This document shows, in pieces, positions 57,901 through 64,000 of a stretch of 64,000 nucleotides of DNA (position 1 is the first letter of the stretch; the number at the start of each line of letters is the position of its first letter). The stretch covers positions 37,153,501 through 37,217,500 of the forward strand of contig BSBM01000106.1 in NCBI GenBank assembly GCA_027924585.1, given 5' to 3'. A program made the translations under genes and the position numbers. Origin of the DNA: Larix kaempferi (taxonomy: Eukaryota > Streptophyta > Pinopsida > Pinales > Pinaceae). The notes under the pieces are model-generated. The model worked only from the letters and a program-made list of their open reading frames with translations. It was not told where the DNA came from and made no database searches.

Positions 57901-60226
57901 TCAATGCATTTTAAATAGTAGTAAGCTCCTTCCTTTCCATGCACTCATCTTGCTGCAAGAATGCAATGATTTACAGTGGGGCCCAAACTTTGTTTGGGAT
58001 GATTCCATTTACTTGATTTTGTATCGTTTATTCTTTACCAAGAAAAGGTTTCTCTGTGGCCAAAATCTCCTTCCTTGCATTCCTTTTTCCTATTCCATGT
58101 ATTAGTCTTTCTGCAAGTATGATATTTACTTTTATTGGACTTTAATTGCCTTGGAATAGAGCTGTGTAATTAGGTGAATGGAGCAACTCGATAAGAATTA
58201 CTCTTAGACAAACCTCCCCCTTTTCCAGGCATTCCTCTTGTGGTAATGGTTCCAAGTATTTACAGATAGGACTGAACATTGTAGGTGATGTGTAGTCAAT
58301 CGTCTTTAAAACTTTGGGTGTGATCATGTAACGTAATTGGGAACCAGTTGAGTAGGCCAATCAATGTAGCTTACAGAGTGAACCATTTTCTTCCTTACTT
58401 TGTGATATACAGAGTGAACCATTTTATTCCTTGTTTTATTCACAAATAGGGAAGAACATGGTAGGTGATGTGTAGTCAATCATCTTTAAAACTCTGACTG
58501 GTCATGTAACCTAATTGGGGGGAACCAGCGGAATAAGCCAATCAATGTAGCTTACAGAGAACCATTTTATTCCTTGTTTTGTGATATCCTTCAGCATTGG
58601 TATGAATATTGTATGGAATATGCACTTGCTTGTTTGGACATTTTTTGTGGCTTGTCTTCTATCTGAAGTTGACTCAAATGCTGTTATTTAATTGTAGGCA
58701 TGTATGATTTGATTTAGTTTGTTTGGTTGGATTGTCTTTCTGTATGATGAATTTGTATGATATTGTGGGATATTTATTAGGCATTAACTGGTCTGATATT
58801 AGTTCCTTGTGTTCCTCAAAATTAACATGGCACTTGTCAACTATACCTGTGCCCAGAACTTTTGTTGAACCATGAATGATTTTAGGAGTGGCTAATTGGA
58901 AGATTATGTTGTTTCTATGAGATATTCCACAGTCGTCAAGTTTTATGTTTGGCTAGTATTAGTTGTTAGAAGAGCTTGTCAATGTATTTTGTGAATATAG
59001 AGAATTTACAGTTTCCGTTGGGGAAAATTTTCAGGTACTATGTCACTCCATCAGGGAAGAAGTTACGCTCAATGGTCGAGGTTGAAAGGTAATATTTTAA
59101 ATTTATTTTCTTAGTGTTAATAATTTGTTATTTGCATTTGTTCATCTTAACCTACTTTCATCTTGGGGAGTTGTTCAAACTTCAATGTTGTTCAGGTGTT
59201 CAAACTGTTATTGACACAATGGAAATTGTGATTAGCCAGCCATGCTATCCATGCGATAAGCCCAGCCAAGATCTGCATGCGAATGAAAAGATTTAAAAAA
59301 AAATTAGGCCCCATATTACATTTGCATACAATGTTCCCATCAAAATGTTGATCTAATCCGTTTCCAGCTGTTTACAATGCCCAACTAATAATTGTATCAC
59401 TTAGTCTCCGATCAGAGTGCAAAAATGATCAAGGCACCATTAAAAAAATTGTATTTGATATGTATTAAATATTTATGGTGCACGTTCTTAAGTAATTGTT
59501 GAAGTGATTCGTCATGCTTTGAGTATATTATTTGATTCGTGCTACTCCTCTTTGCAGGTTCTTGATAGAAAATCCAGAGTATCTAGAGGCGGGAGTAAAT
59601 CTTTCACAATTCTCCTATCAAATTCCTAAGCCGCTTTATGATGGTTATGTAAGAAAACGCTCAGCCAGTGCTACATCTGGGGCTGACGTGGGTCCGATGA
59701 AGAAAATGAGAACTATCTCGGATATTGAAAGAAATCTTAAAGCTACACAAGGTGTGCAAGCTAGTTGGTAGTCTCTCTTAGGTAGAGAGTTGTAAGTGGT
59801 AATTTTGTGAACTCAAGGGGTTTTGTCTTAATTCCGGTTATAATACCTCTTGAATGCTGTCTTGGCAAGATAATTAAAGTTCTTTAGGATCTTATTGCAA
59901 TTTAGCAGATCTGTTATTTAAACCTCTATATTTGTCAATTCAGCAAAACCCCTATCATGGAGGAAGCCTGATCCAAGCTCTAATTTGGGAATGAATTCAT
60001 CCATTTTTGAGAATGACTATGTTGAGGGGTCTAACTACAACGAGTCAGTGCAGCCAGGTATATCTTAGATTATAGTAAGTGGTTGCTGTTTGTATCATGT
60101 ATTCGCGGCACTAGCTGAGGAGTGATTATTTCCGATCACACTGCAGATTTGTGGAGACCTTTATTTCCTCCATTTGCAAAGAAAAAACGGTCAAGTCGCA
60201 TGAGACCTGAGAGGTATGAGACCTGA
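27877..60226 (+). CDS. CW zinc finger / methyl-CpG-binding-domain protein (plant MBD2/4/12 class), six exons
   Basis: Predicted nuclear chromatin protein of 409 residues. CW domains of this type bind histone H3 tails, and MBDs bind methylated CpG, although not every plant MBD does. Residues 1-15 come from exon 1. Residues 32-71 and 78-115 are an imperfect internal repeat ('DPHLPISNE.VPFQ'). The CW domain (about 174-235) has Cys 177, 180, 206 and 218 and Trp 183 ('CARCFKWRLIPTKE'). The MBD (about 240-295) reads 'PPPGWERLLVIRGE' then 'YYVTPSGKKLRSMVEVE', split by the 21-kb intron. 'FSYQIPKPLYDGYVRKR' follows, as in Arabidopsis MBD4. The C-terminus is basic ('KKKRSSRMRPER'), a likely nuclear signal. 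It is longer than Arabidopsis MBD2/4/12 because of the N-terminal extension. Exons 2-6 are firm; exon 1 is inferred. The end is altered by a 16-bp duplication. Confidence 0.85.
28152..28160 (-). promoter_or_regulatory. Telo-box (AAACCCTAA) near the start of intron 1
   Basis: TTAGGGTTT on the plus strand is the reverse complement of the plant telo-box. It lies about 230 bp after the first donor, and a version of it is kept at the same place in copy A (3079-3093). Plant genes with telo-boxes near their 5' ends are often growth-related or housekeeping; regulation here is inference. Confidence 0.3.
28460..28729 (-). other. Unassigned 89-codon minus-strand frame in intron 1
   Basis: The frame starts 'MGENSANKMQSTYK' and includes 'RSKSYAQVDYANATG', Gln- and Lys-rich further on. 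'KSYAQV'-like motifs occur in LINE ORF1 proteins, and LINE remains lie nearby on the same strand (30540-32030), so it may be ORF1 debris. I cannot confirm this. It is not part of the MBD coding sequence. Confidence 0.2.
28872..29158 (+). other. Unassigned 95-codon open stretch in intron 1
   Basis: An acceptor-like AG at 28870-28871 precedes a frame of normal amino-acid composition ('YRDPERYCSKLFTRIEKYEA', then 'CTRGVLYKLYDCFEKSRRNR') that stays open to TAG at 29156-29158. The phase would accept exon 1, but none of its donor sites matches the phase of exon 2, so it is unlikely to be an MBD exon. The opposite strand is open over much of the same interval. It could be an exon of another transcript or transposon debris. 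No family recognised. Confidence 0.25.
29652..29985. repeat. Imperfect duplication, about 241-bp period
   Basis: The segment 29652-29762 ('gcagtgagtagtgttggcctgaac...tgcttgccccacc') recurs at 29896-29985 with moderate divergence. Neither copy has coding sense. Confidence 0.65.
30540..31015 (-). mobile_element. LINE endonuclease-domain fragment (decayed)
   Basis: Read on the minus strand, the start (ATG at 31010-31008) gives 'MTWNIRGI', the conserved opening of APE-type LINE endonucleases. Further on, across frameshifts, it reads 'RKIIVDKPDIVFV' and 'EINLSSETIEKVY', then 'YALIIVGDLYSILGAHG' near 30600-30620, corresponding to the catalytic 'GDFN' motif with the Phe and Asn lost. The spacing, about 135 codons between the two motifs, fits the domain. 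Several stops show it is dead. It sits antisense in MBD intron 1. No reverse transcriptase is visible beyond 30540. Confidence 0.65.
31050..32030 (-). mobile_element. Probable LINE ORF1 / inter-ORF remains
   Basis: Directly upstream of the endonuclease fragment on the minus strand, broken Lys/Gln/Ser-rich frames run through this interval, including 31683-31474 and 32023-31808 ('SRERKRKSRFQNPHFQSHQ'). Basic, low-complexity ORF1 tails precede ORF2 in plant LINEs. A similar basic patch ('KQSRSEKDPPVQSKKKTK') lies at 34430-34642. Assignment rests on position and composition only. Confidence 0.35.
33144..33495. repeat. Identical 175-bp tandem duplication (177-bp period)
   Basis: 33144-33318 and 33321-33495 are identical by reading, separated by two bases. 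The period is 59 codons, so a 163-codon minus-strand frame (33585-33094) stays open through both copies. Full identity means a very recent event, a gene-conversion-like process or an assembly artefact. The open minus-strand frame has no motif I recognise. Confidence 0.9.
33640..33808. repeat. Diverged tandem duplication, about 92-bp period
   Basis: Two units share 'atatcatc.atttttgg', 'ctgg/cgaaaatggg.tgatatgagtgccc' and a 'tataca' end. They directly precede the three-copy 86-bp array. Confidence 0.65.
33809..34065. repeat. 86-bp minisatellite, three identical copies
   Basis: Units start 'gtatacaacttctgatgatc' at 33809, 33895 and 33981. The three copies are identical as far as I can read. 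The following 34053-34292 minus-strand frame (79 codons, 'MRQKSVCIDIDYYEGFPED') is unassigned. Confidence 0.9.
35079..35753. mobile_element. Non-autonomous hAT element with 8-bp target-site duplication
   Basis: The element 35087-35745 (659 bp) begins CAGTGTTTTAAAA and ends TTTTAAAACATTG, which are inverted repeats with one mismatch. It is flanked by TGGTGAAC (35079-35086) and TGCTGAAC (35746-35753), an 8-bp target-site duplication with one mismatch. An 8-bp duplication and a CAGTG-type end are hAT hallmarks. The inside carries no transposase. The right subterminal region is a run of 'gagtccgagt' units (35660-35735), the sort of repeated motif a hAT transposase binds. Confidence 0.75.
37131..37232. 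repeat. 52-bp tandem duplication just before the exon 2 acceptor
   Basis: The unit 'gtatttgcaactgatggatt...' occurs at 37131 and 37183 with one or two differences at its end. The second copy stops 18 bp before the acceptor AG at 37249-37250. It therefore doubles the sequence where branch points normally lie. Confidence 0.85.
37251..37995 (+). CDS. MBD gene exon 2: N-terminal repeat, CW zinc finger, start of MBD
   Basis: A 745-nt exon between 'tccattcag' and a GTATGT donor. It encodes the duplicated Pro/Phe/Leu-rich N-terminal segment (two copies of about 38 residues), the full CW domain and the first part of the MBD, ending after 'GASKFAD' with two bases of a Val codon. The frame reading on into the intron becomes non-homologous right after the donor, while MBD homology resumes exactly at 59035, which fixes this junction. 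Confidence 0.9.
39150..39420. repeat. Tandem duplication, about 146-bp period, intron 2
   Basis: The block with 'gcagctgaaagggaaggttt' at about 39157 recurs at about 39303, followed in both by 'cataattatgaag', 'cttcctttgaaaa' and 'taagagtggtt'. Moderately diverged; non-coding. Confidence 0.7.
40030..40620 (-). mobile_element. LINE RNase H-domain fragment (decayed)
   Basis: On the minus strand a frame (40516-40271) reads 'GLGYFLMELHKG' and 'SINFAELMALKPILNLA', fitting the Gly-rich start and the E-A/E-L 'NxAEL.AL' helix of RNase H. After frameshifts, about 40110-40050 reads 'HIYR.RNTQADKLSNKGL', which matches the terminal 'R..N..AD.LS..G' motif of plant LINE RNase H. Upstream 'LKNWNGNY' may be the preceding linker. 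The catalytic first Asp is not recognisable. It sits antisense in intron 2 and may belong to the same LINE family as 30540-31015. Confidence 0.6.
40900..42725. mobile_element. Candidate non-autonomous hAT-like element
   Basis: The left part (40903-41100) is a cluster of 'gtttcc' and 'gaaac' words after 'ggggggataca', and the right part (42633-42721) has 'gtttcc' plus repeated 'gtatccgtatcc'. The ends are therefore roughly inverted ('ggatac' outward at both sides) with the same subterminal words as the hAT relic at 49-53 kb. I could not identify a target-site duplication. The inside contains a roughly 307-bp duplication (41130-41700) and no transposase. Confidence 0.3.
41130..41700. repeat. 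Tandem duplication, about 307-bp period
   Basis: The block 'gaaaaaaacaaataaataacc...' at about 41147 recurs at about 41449. Both copies contain 'aagcctcaaaagttaatat', 'aaattgatgaatggtaata' and 'ccaaaaatgataggggctt' in order, with small deletions in the second copy. Confidence 0.8.
42716..43075. repeat. Nested tandem duplications (132-bp and about 64-bp periods)
   Basis: A 132-bp unit starting 'gtatccatttcaatt' occurs at 42716 and 42848. Its second copy ends in a separate unit ('gcttttacagagatcagct...cttacagat') that is repeated again at about 43012. A short plus-strand frame (42914-43225) merely reflects the repeat. Confidence 0.8.
43230..45980. other. Intron 2 interior; nothing recognised
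   Basis: Short frames on both strands (for example 43556-43765, 43964-43755, 44488-44781 and 45355-45146) show no motif I know. The 44900-45980 part is less AT-rich, contains many short direct repeats, and may be the upstream portion of the LTR-like module that follows. Confidence 0.35.
45989..46052 (+). promoter_or_regulatory. LTR-like promoter / polyadenylation module
   Basis: CTATAAAAGG (45989-45998), a textbook TATA box, is followed 49 bp later by AATAAA (46047-46052). Such close TATA and poly(A) signals are typical of the U3-R boundary of a long terminal repeat. I could not find the second LTR, the TG...CA ends or a primer-binding site, so a solo or decayed LTR is the most that can be proposed. 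Confidence 0.3.
46300..47780. other. Unassigned repeat-like sequence in intron 2
   Basis: Two diverged units about 350 bp apart (near 46650-46760 and 46990-47100) share 'tctataatttggtgg', 'tttg.ccc' and 'cactccttgggtaggtggcc'-like words. No frame is supportable. Confidence 0.35.
47900..49050. repeat. Diverged dispersed repeat, copy 1 (pair of 55540-56640)
   Basis: Words shared in order with 55540-56640 include 'caatccat.gacatttctat', 'gtttggatgc.ct', 'gagat/ggtcaa.a.gg', 'cctagcatgct'-like spacers, and 'ctctta gtgct...atatcatcaaa.tttgcat'. The relationship is old and neither copy keeps a long frame. It is probably a transposon of unknown class. Confidence 0.45.
49344..49655. repeat. 156-bp tandem duplication at the left edge of the hAT relic
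   Basis: The block starting 'ggggaaacgcggaaacgaca' at 49344 recurs at about 49500 with two or three differences. Both copies contain 'aggaaacgccaaagggtac' and an AT-rich tail. The GGAAACG words match those near the right edge (53300-53445), consistent with subterminal transposase-binding repeats. Confidence 0.85.
50143..52440 (-). pseudogene. hAT-superfamily transposase with BED zinc finger (inactivated)
   Basis: On the minus strand the layout is complete: Ser/Asp-rich start ('NSSDSDSDNPENQ'), BED zinc finger at about 52200-52085 ('WKCNICDHVWVGSYSRVR', 'GKGVHVCAKL'), a DUF659-type region at 51981-51406 ('GCSIVMDGWTN', 'VVTDSTVVCK'), the 'WTPCCVHALNNALKDI' segment, and a C-terminal dimerisation region ('LLSQIASSSVAERN' then 'STYSFIHSIKRNKLTSRRAEKL'). 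In-frame stops at 52233-52235, 51406-51408, 51316-51318, 51061-51063 and 50479-50481 disrupt it; the last replaces the conserved Trp of 'ERNWS' (TGG to TAG). A frameshift near 51985-52030 separates BED from DUF659. It is dead but recent enough to read throughout. It lies antisense in MBD intron 2. Confidence 0.85.
52785..52860. other. 36-bp inverted repeat with 4-nt loop (long hairpin)
   Basis: Left arm 52785-52820 and right arm 52825-52860 are reverse complements with one mismatch (35 of 36), separated by GGTT. Imperfect pairing continues outward ('cctttcgca' at 52763-52772 against its complement near 52870-52879). It lies upstream of the hAT transposase start on the minus strand, inside the element's 5' part. 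It could be a small foldback insertion or a cis structure of the transposon. Confidence 0.9.
53500..54240 (-). other. Unassigned minus-strand frames beside the hAT relic
   Basis: Two overlapping minus-strand frames (54033-53833 and 53951-53730) appear to be halves of one peptide joined by a frameshift: 'NWVVETQPKTFGNEDLSWMD' leads into 'HVAQAQNPHVESSNVEEVDND' near the end. An acidic tail following an aromatic 'LSWMD'-type motif could be the C-terminus of another transposase. Not confirmed. Confidence 0.25.
54675..54875. repeat. Tandem duplication, about 110-bp period
   Basis: The unit 'caatagtaggtaaacttctc' at about 54699 recurs at about 54791. Both copies include 'gatctaactttatgagcac' and 'tatttatgagttggag', almost unchanged. 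Confidence 0.8.
55326..55425. repeat. Tandem duplication, about 48-bp period
   Basis: 'tgttgtacttgttcatttta' occurs at 55328 and 55375, each followed by 'gg.atgat..ggaagagtcc' and 'aatctat'. The 119-codon plus-strand frame 55280-55639 runs through it and carries no recognisable domain. Confidence 0.75.
55540..56640. repeat. Diverged dispersed repeat, copy 2 (pair of 47900-49050)
   Basis: See the copy at 47900-49050; both lie in intron 2 in the same orientation, flanking the hAT relic at some distance. Short plus-strand frames here (55623-55892) have no known motif. Confidence 0.45.
57265..57440. repeat. Tandem repeat, about 73-bp period, three partial copies
   Basis: 'ttctccaggct.ggctgggat' occurs at about 57278, 57347 and 57413, with a 'ggtggtatgag.aa..aataactt' middle in the first two. 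Non-coding. Confidence 0.75.
58230..58595. repeat. Imperfect duplication, about 190-bp period, near the end of intron 2
   Basis: The unit containing 'gtaggtgatgtgtagtcaat' occurs at 58280 and about 58461. Both copies contain 'ccaatcaatgtagcttacag' and 'gaaccattttattccttg'. Non-coding. Confidence 0.8.
59035..59088 (+). CDS. MBD gene exon 3: core of the MBD
   Basis: A 54-nt exon after 'gaaaattttcag'. It completes the Val codon and gives 'YYVTPSGKKLRSMVEVE', the strand-turn and basic/acidic core of plant MBDs, then ends two bases into an Arg codon at a GTAATA donor. It is separated from exon 2 by 21,039 bp and from exon 4 by 469 bp. Confidence 0.92.
59558..59751 (+). CDS. MBD gene exon 4: end of MBD and conserved C-terminal extension
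   Basis: A 194-nt exon between 'cctctttgcag' and a GTGTGC donor. It encodes 'FLIENPEYLEAG', 'LSQFSYQIPKPLYDGYVRKR' and a Ser/Ala/Lys-rich stretch with 'KKMRTISDIERN'. The 'QIPKPL' block is characteristic of the MBD2/4/12 class. Reading through the donor would meet a stop soon (TAG at about 59769); the spliced frame stays open. Confidence 0.9.
59944..60057 (+). CDS. MBD gene exon 5
   Basis: A 114-nt exon after 'tgtcaattcag', joining as Ala (G plus CA) and ending one base into an Asp codon at GTATAT. It encodes 'KPLSWRKPDPSSNLGMN' then an acidic, Asn/Ser-rich linker. No domain. Confidence 0.8.
60147..60226 (+). CDS. MBD gene exon 6, stop codon in a 16-bp tandem duplication
   Basis: An 80-nt coding part after 'cacactgcag'. 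It encodes 'DLWRPLFPPFAKKKRSSRMR' and ends 'PERYET' at TGA 60224-60226. The stop lies inside the second copy of a 16-bp duplication (60200-60215 and 60216-60231). Because 16 is not a multiple of three, the last residues and the stop differ from what a single-copy allele would give. The basic cluster probably serves in nuclear import. A poly(A) signal is not clear; 'tattaaat' near 60356 is a weak candidate. Confidence 0.8.
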
Positions 60227-61500
60227 GAGGTTCGCGACACACTGGAAACTTTGTACTCGATGACACTATCTCTATTCTTTTTGAAGTATAGCTGGTGGTA
60301 GCATCTTAATGGCTTGTTCAAATATTGTAACAATTGGAAAACTTTTTCATGTTTCTATTAAATCTTAAGATGCCTTTTGGGCTGTGGCTTTTTGATCCTA
60401 ATTTTTGGTATTGGAGTACATGTTTTGTTCATATTAGACGGTATTTTTTTCCCTATAAATTGGCCTTTCGGTTAGATAGGGCGTTAGGTTCCAGTGTGCA
60501 GATGCTAACGCATCCATAAGATGTCTAATACAAATGGCACATCTTTAAAGGAATACTCACTTTGGAGCAGAACGCTGGGTTTTTTTGAAGCACAAGTACA
60601 GAACTGGAAAAGCTCTGAAAACAGGAAGTTTATCACTGCATGTTATGGTAGCAATAGCTAAAGCCTAAAATAAGTAAAAGTATCAAATGAGTTCTATGCG
60701 TTGTGAGCAGCATATCTTGTACAAAACATTGTCCTTCAAGTTGAAGGTTATAGAGTTTGTTACTAAGAAATTATCTTTTATGAAGTTATGCATGCAAATA
60801 GAGGAAGGGGGAGCAGCAATGGGCATAGATAGCATTATTATTATCATTGTACTAAATGAGTAGAACGTTCCGATCTTTATTCCCTGATAAAGGGCAATTA
60901 GAATACTGGTAAATTTCCGGTTTCAAGTGCAGAGAAAGCAGGAAGGTAAATTGAGGTGCCCTAGAATACAACTTCTATGAAGATATTGGACTTATGATTT
61001 AACTGAAAACATCGACATATTCAATAGTCGTGTATGTAGCATTGAGATTTGTTTTGCAATCTGACTGCGAGCACCTACTTGATAATGTAATATATGATTA
61101 ATTGTGCAGTGCAAATGTTTAGACTGGATTTTGACTACATTGTCGCTGTATCACATGTAGATTTGGGAAATAATGATTACAATCATTAAATATCAAGATG
61201 GCATATTCTCCAAACAGCGGGTTCCAAGTACAAATTTGTACTATACCTTTGCAAGCCTGAACCGTGCCAATTTTCAACTTTAATTTAGCAGATAGGCACT
61301 TCGCCTATGTATAATGTTCACAACTGTAACTATAAAACAATAAAATGGCTCTATTAAAAAACCTATTACTTGCTAACCATAAAATTGCCGAATAAATCAC
61401 TAACTCGGTGGGTAAAGCACAGTAATCTGCGCAATAATATCCTGTCATATTTCTCATCTCACGAAATGTTGAAGGATCCAAGTTCGTACCTTTCATAGGG
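60227..61500. other. 3' flank of the MBD gene; no further gene
   Basis: This likely starts with the 3' untranslated region. No domain-bearing frame is seen. Short frames at 60334-60519 and 61496-61305 look like chance. Confidence 0.5.
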
Positions 61501-61510
61501 AAAATAATTG

Positions 61511-61512
<2 letters not shown>

Positions 61513-61546
<34 letters not shown>
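61513..61546. repeat. (TA)n microsatellite
   Basis: About 17 uninterrupted TA units; likely length-polymorphic. Confidence 0.95.
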
Positions 61547-61548
<2 letters not shown>

Positions 61549-61739
61549 GAATATCATCTCGATTTCAATGGCCCATTATCTTGCCATATCTGTGTTTATT
61601 ACTTTCGACCTCGACTGCGAGGATGAATTTGTATGGAATCATGGATCATAACATTTCCTCAGCTTTGAGGGGATACCTTGTCACCAAGCCGAGGAAACTC
61701 GGTCCGTAGAATCTTGTCTTTTTAAGGCTTTCTTTTGAG

Positions 61740-62085
61740 GTCTTAATCAGAGAGCCGATGAGCTCAAATTGGGCAGTGTTGTGTTGTTGCAACAGTGGAT
61801 TTTTAGGTGTGGAGTGGCGAGCTAAAGAATTACAACAATAATATATTGTTGAATTCCATATGATGCACTTGAATTATCGATCATTATTGAATTCCATATG
61901 ATGCACTTGAATTATTGATCAAGGTGCGTAGGCCTTGTTTAGAGGTCCTGATCACTGAACGAGAGATATTTGATTGTTTAGGTTAAGGAGCTCAAGTTGG
62001 GCAGTGTTGTGTTATTGCAGCAGTGGTGTTTTTTTAGGTATTCAGTGGTGAGCTAAAGAATTACAACATTAATATGTTGTTGATG
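61740..62085. repeat. Imperfect duplication, about 235-bp period, with nested 45-bp repeat
   Basis: 'gctcaaattgggcagtgttgtgtt.ttgca.cagtgg' at 61762 recurs at about 61991, both followed by 'gagctaaagaattacaaca'. Inside the first unit 'attgaattccatatgatgca' is itself repeated at about 61850 and 61888. Confidence 0.8.
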
Positions 62086-62254
62086 GATGCTACATGAAAA
62101 AAAAATGTTACAGAAAATGGCTGAAAACTAAACCTATCTATTTGTTTGCCACGCCTAAACGGAGGACATTGAGATGATGAATTATGGAACACATGCACTA
62201 CTAAGAATTATAAATGCAATCTCATACATTCATAATATGTGCATTTAACAGTAA

Positions 62255-62475
62255 TGTCTTCAATGGACCTTTACTTGAAAAGTGTTGATGCACCCTATAA
62301 TAATCTTTGAAATCTGCATTAGCAATTACGTTAGTTGGTTTCTTCAAGGTGGAAGCTTTGAAATTTCAAAACTCCTATAACAACTCTTCAATGGACCTTT
62401 ACTTGAAATGTTATGAACCCCCATAATAATATTTTAACTCCCCATTAGCAATTACGTCATTAGCGTAACTCTTTT
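62255..62475. repeat. Imperfect duplication, about 127-bp period
   Basis: 'cttcaatggacctttacttgaaa' (62259 and about 62387) and 'cattagcaattacgt' (62317 and 62443) occur in the same order in both units. Confidence 0.8.
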
Positions 62476-62810
62476 GCTATTTGCAACTCTTAACTTAACG
62501 AGAAGCTAATTAAAATTGAGTTTGTAGCAATATACATATACATTGGGAAGCTTTGAAATTTCGAAACTCCGTCAATTGATTACCTTCAAAGAATCATTAG
62601 CTTTCTTGTAGTGGTTTACTCTCATGGTAACCTGTTGACGAAGAAACCACTTCTTGGGTACACCATTTTTCATGGATCTATGGTCTACTTGAATTTTTTT
62701 CTTCAAACTTGTTGGATTCCCAACTTCGCTTTGAAGACTAGGTTGAATGGGATTGGCCAGTTTACACCTATTAAAACCAAACTATGTCTCTTCATGTAAG
62801 GTCTGTCCAT

Positions 62811-63084
62811 AACTTTGACTTAAATTACGAACTATCAAATGCAACCAAGTCTTACTCAACAAAGTTCATTCAATAGTTAGGCATGCCTCTAACCACAACC
62901 AAAACTTTGGCGTAAATTACAAACTATCAAATGCAACCAAGTCTTACTCAACTAAGTTCATTCAATAGTTAGGCATGCCTCTAACCACAACCATAACTTT
63001 GGCTTAAATTACAAACTATCAAATGCAACCAAGTCTTACTCAACTAAGTTCATTCAATAGTTAGGCATGCCTCTAACCACAACC
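62811..63084. repeat. 92-bp tandem repeat, three copies
   Basis: Units starting 'aactttg.c.taaattac' at 62811, 62903 and 62995 share 'gcaaccaagtcttactcaac' and 'gttaggcatgcctctaacc' almost unchanged. Confidence 0.9.
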
Positions 63085-63232
63085 TTTTAAGACATTTTGG
63101 CAATATTTATACATGACTAGTTTCAAACACTTAGCCAATACTTTAATTAGCCACTATGAATAGTGAATTGACATGAAACATCACAAAAAATAGAAACATT
63201 CATATCAACAAACAAGTCACAATACTCATGCA

Positions 63233-63490
63233 CATGTATTGAGGCCATGTGTATTTATAGCAATGTTTATGTTATACTACAAGGGAGTGCAACCGGCTAC
63301 TTACCTCCCTTGTATAAAATTACAATGAGTCTAAGGCAAAATATCATCATGCTAATGCTCATGTATTGAGGCCATATGTATTTATAGCAATGCTTATGTT
63401 ATACTACAAGCGAGTGCAATAGGCTACTTACTTCTTACTTCCCTTATATAAAATTACAATGAGTCCGAGACAAAATATCGTCATGCTAAT
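63233..63490. repeat. Imperfect tandem duplication, 127-bp period
   Basis: 'catgtattgaggccat.tgta' at 63233 recurs at 63360. Both copies include 'tatgttatactacaag.gag' and 'aaaattacaatgagtc', with a short insertion in copy two. The final 500 bp of the window hold no supportable gene. Confidence 0.85.
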
Positions 63491-64000
63491 GCGCAACAAT
63501 TTTGTACAGACCAACCCTTGAAGTAATTGTAGAATTGCGTCATGCTAGTCTTGTTCACCTTTTCACTTTTCACCCAACTAATGCAAATTTTCCCTGTTGT
63601 TCCAAACATAGAACTTAAAGCAAATCATAGAACTCACTTTCATAATGTATTAATGAATCACTTTCCCAACAATGCCTTGGCAACTTTAAAGTAGCAACTA
63701 TATTTACGAGTCTTTCCAAGCTCTCGTTATTAGAGTTTTGGGGTTATTCAAAAAGTATTTACATTGTGTTTGGGGTCCATGGTGTATGTTCAACCCTCGA
63801 ATGCTTAGAGATGGATTGTAGTGTAAGCGATGGTTTGTGATGGATATGCACACTTGTGATAGCTTGCTCATTGGATGCTAGACCATAGAAAATCATTGAC
63901 TCATTGTTTTTCCCTATTGTGTTGGAGATATCTTGTATGGATGGTGGATGCCTTGTATGTTCATCACATGGAAGATTCACATGGTGGGAGAACTGTATCG

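Overview
This is plant nuclear DNA, most likely from a gymnosperm and probably a conifer. Supporting signs are one intron-rich gene spread over about 32 kb with introns of 9.3 and 21 kb, AT-rich spacers full of decayed transposons, tRNA-derived SINEs, plant-type LINE debris, a hAT transposase relic, and a broken NLR leucine-rich-repeat block of a style I associate with conifer TNL genes. There are no operons, rRNA genes, CRISPR arrays or convincing tRNA genes. The lineage call is an inference from architecture, not from a search.

The only gene that looks intact is a CW-type zinc finger plus methyl-CpG-binding-domain (MBD) protein of the plant MBD2/MBD4/MBD12 class, on the + strand. I assemble it from six exons: 27877-27919, 37251-37995, 59035-59088, 59558-59751, 59944-60057 and 60147-60226. 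All junctions are GT/AG, all phases agree, and the total is 1230 nt (409 residues plus stop). Exons 2 to 6 are secure. Exon 1 is inferred from a phase match and from a second copy of the gene's 5' end elsewhere in the window.

Layout. 1-3160: an AT-rich block ending in a partial copy (copy A) of the MBD gene's 5' end. 3160-9070: a SINE with a perfect 17-bp target-site duplication and unassigned repeats. 9074-10330: a broken coiled-coil / G-patch / zinc-knuckle reading frame. 10600-11620: an NLR LRR pseudogene. 12190-12700: a weak minus-strand exon candidate. 13300-17265: a second AT-rich block with a second SINE, ending in copy B of the MBD 5' end. The segments of 1-2710 reappear in the same order in 9074-17265, so the gene's upstream flank looks duplicated. 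17265-27000: AT-rich, non-coding. 27430-28240: promoter and 5' end of the MBD gene. Intron 1 (27920-37250) holds LINE endonuclease remains, very young tandem duplications and a non-autonomous hAT element. Intron 2 (37996-59034) holds LINE RNase H remains, an LTR-like module and a hAT transposase pseudogene with a long hairpin. 60227-64000: downstream spacer with more tandem duplications.

A recurring theme is local tandem duplication (50-300 bp, two or three copies, some identical) across introns and spacers, including one beside a splice acceptor and a 16-bp one that resets the last codons of the MBD protein.
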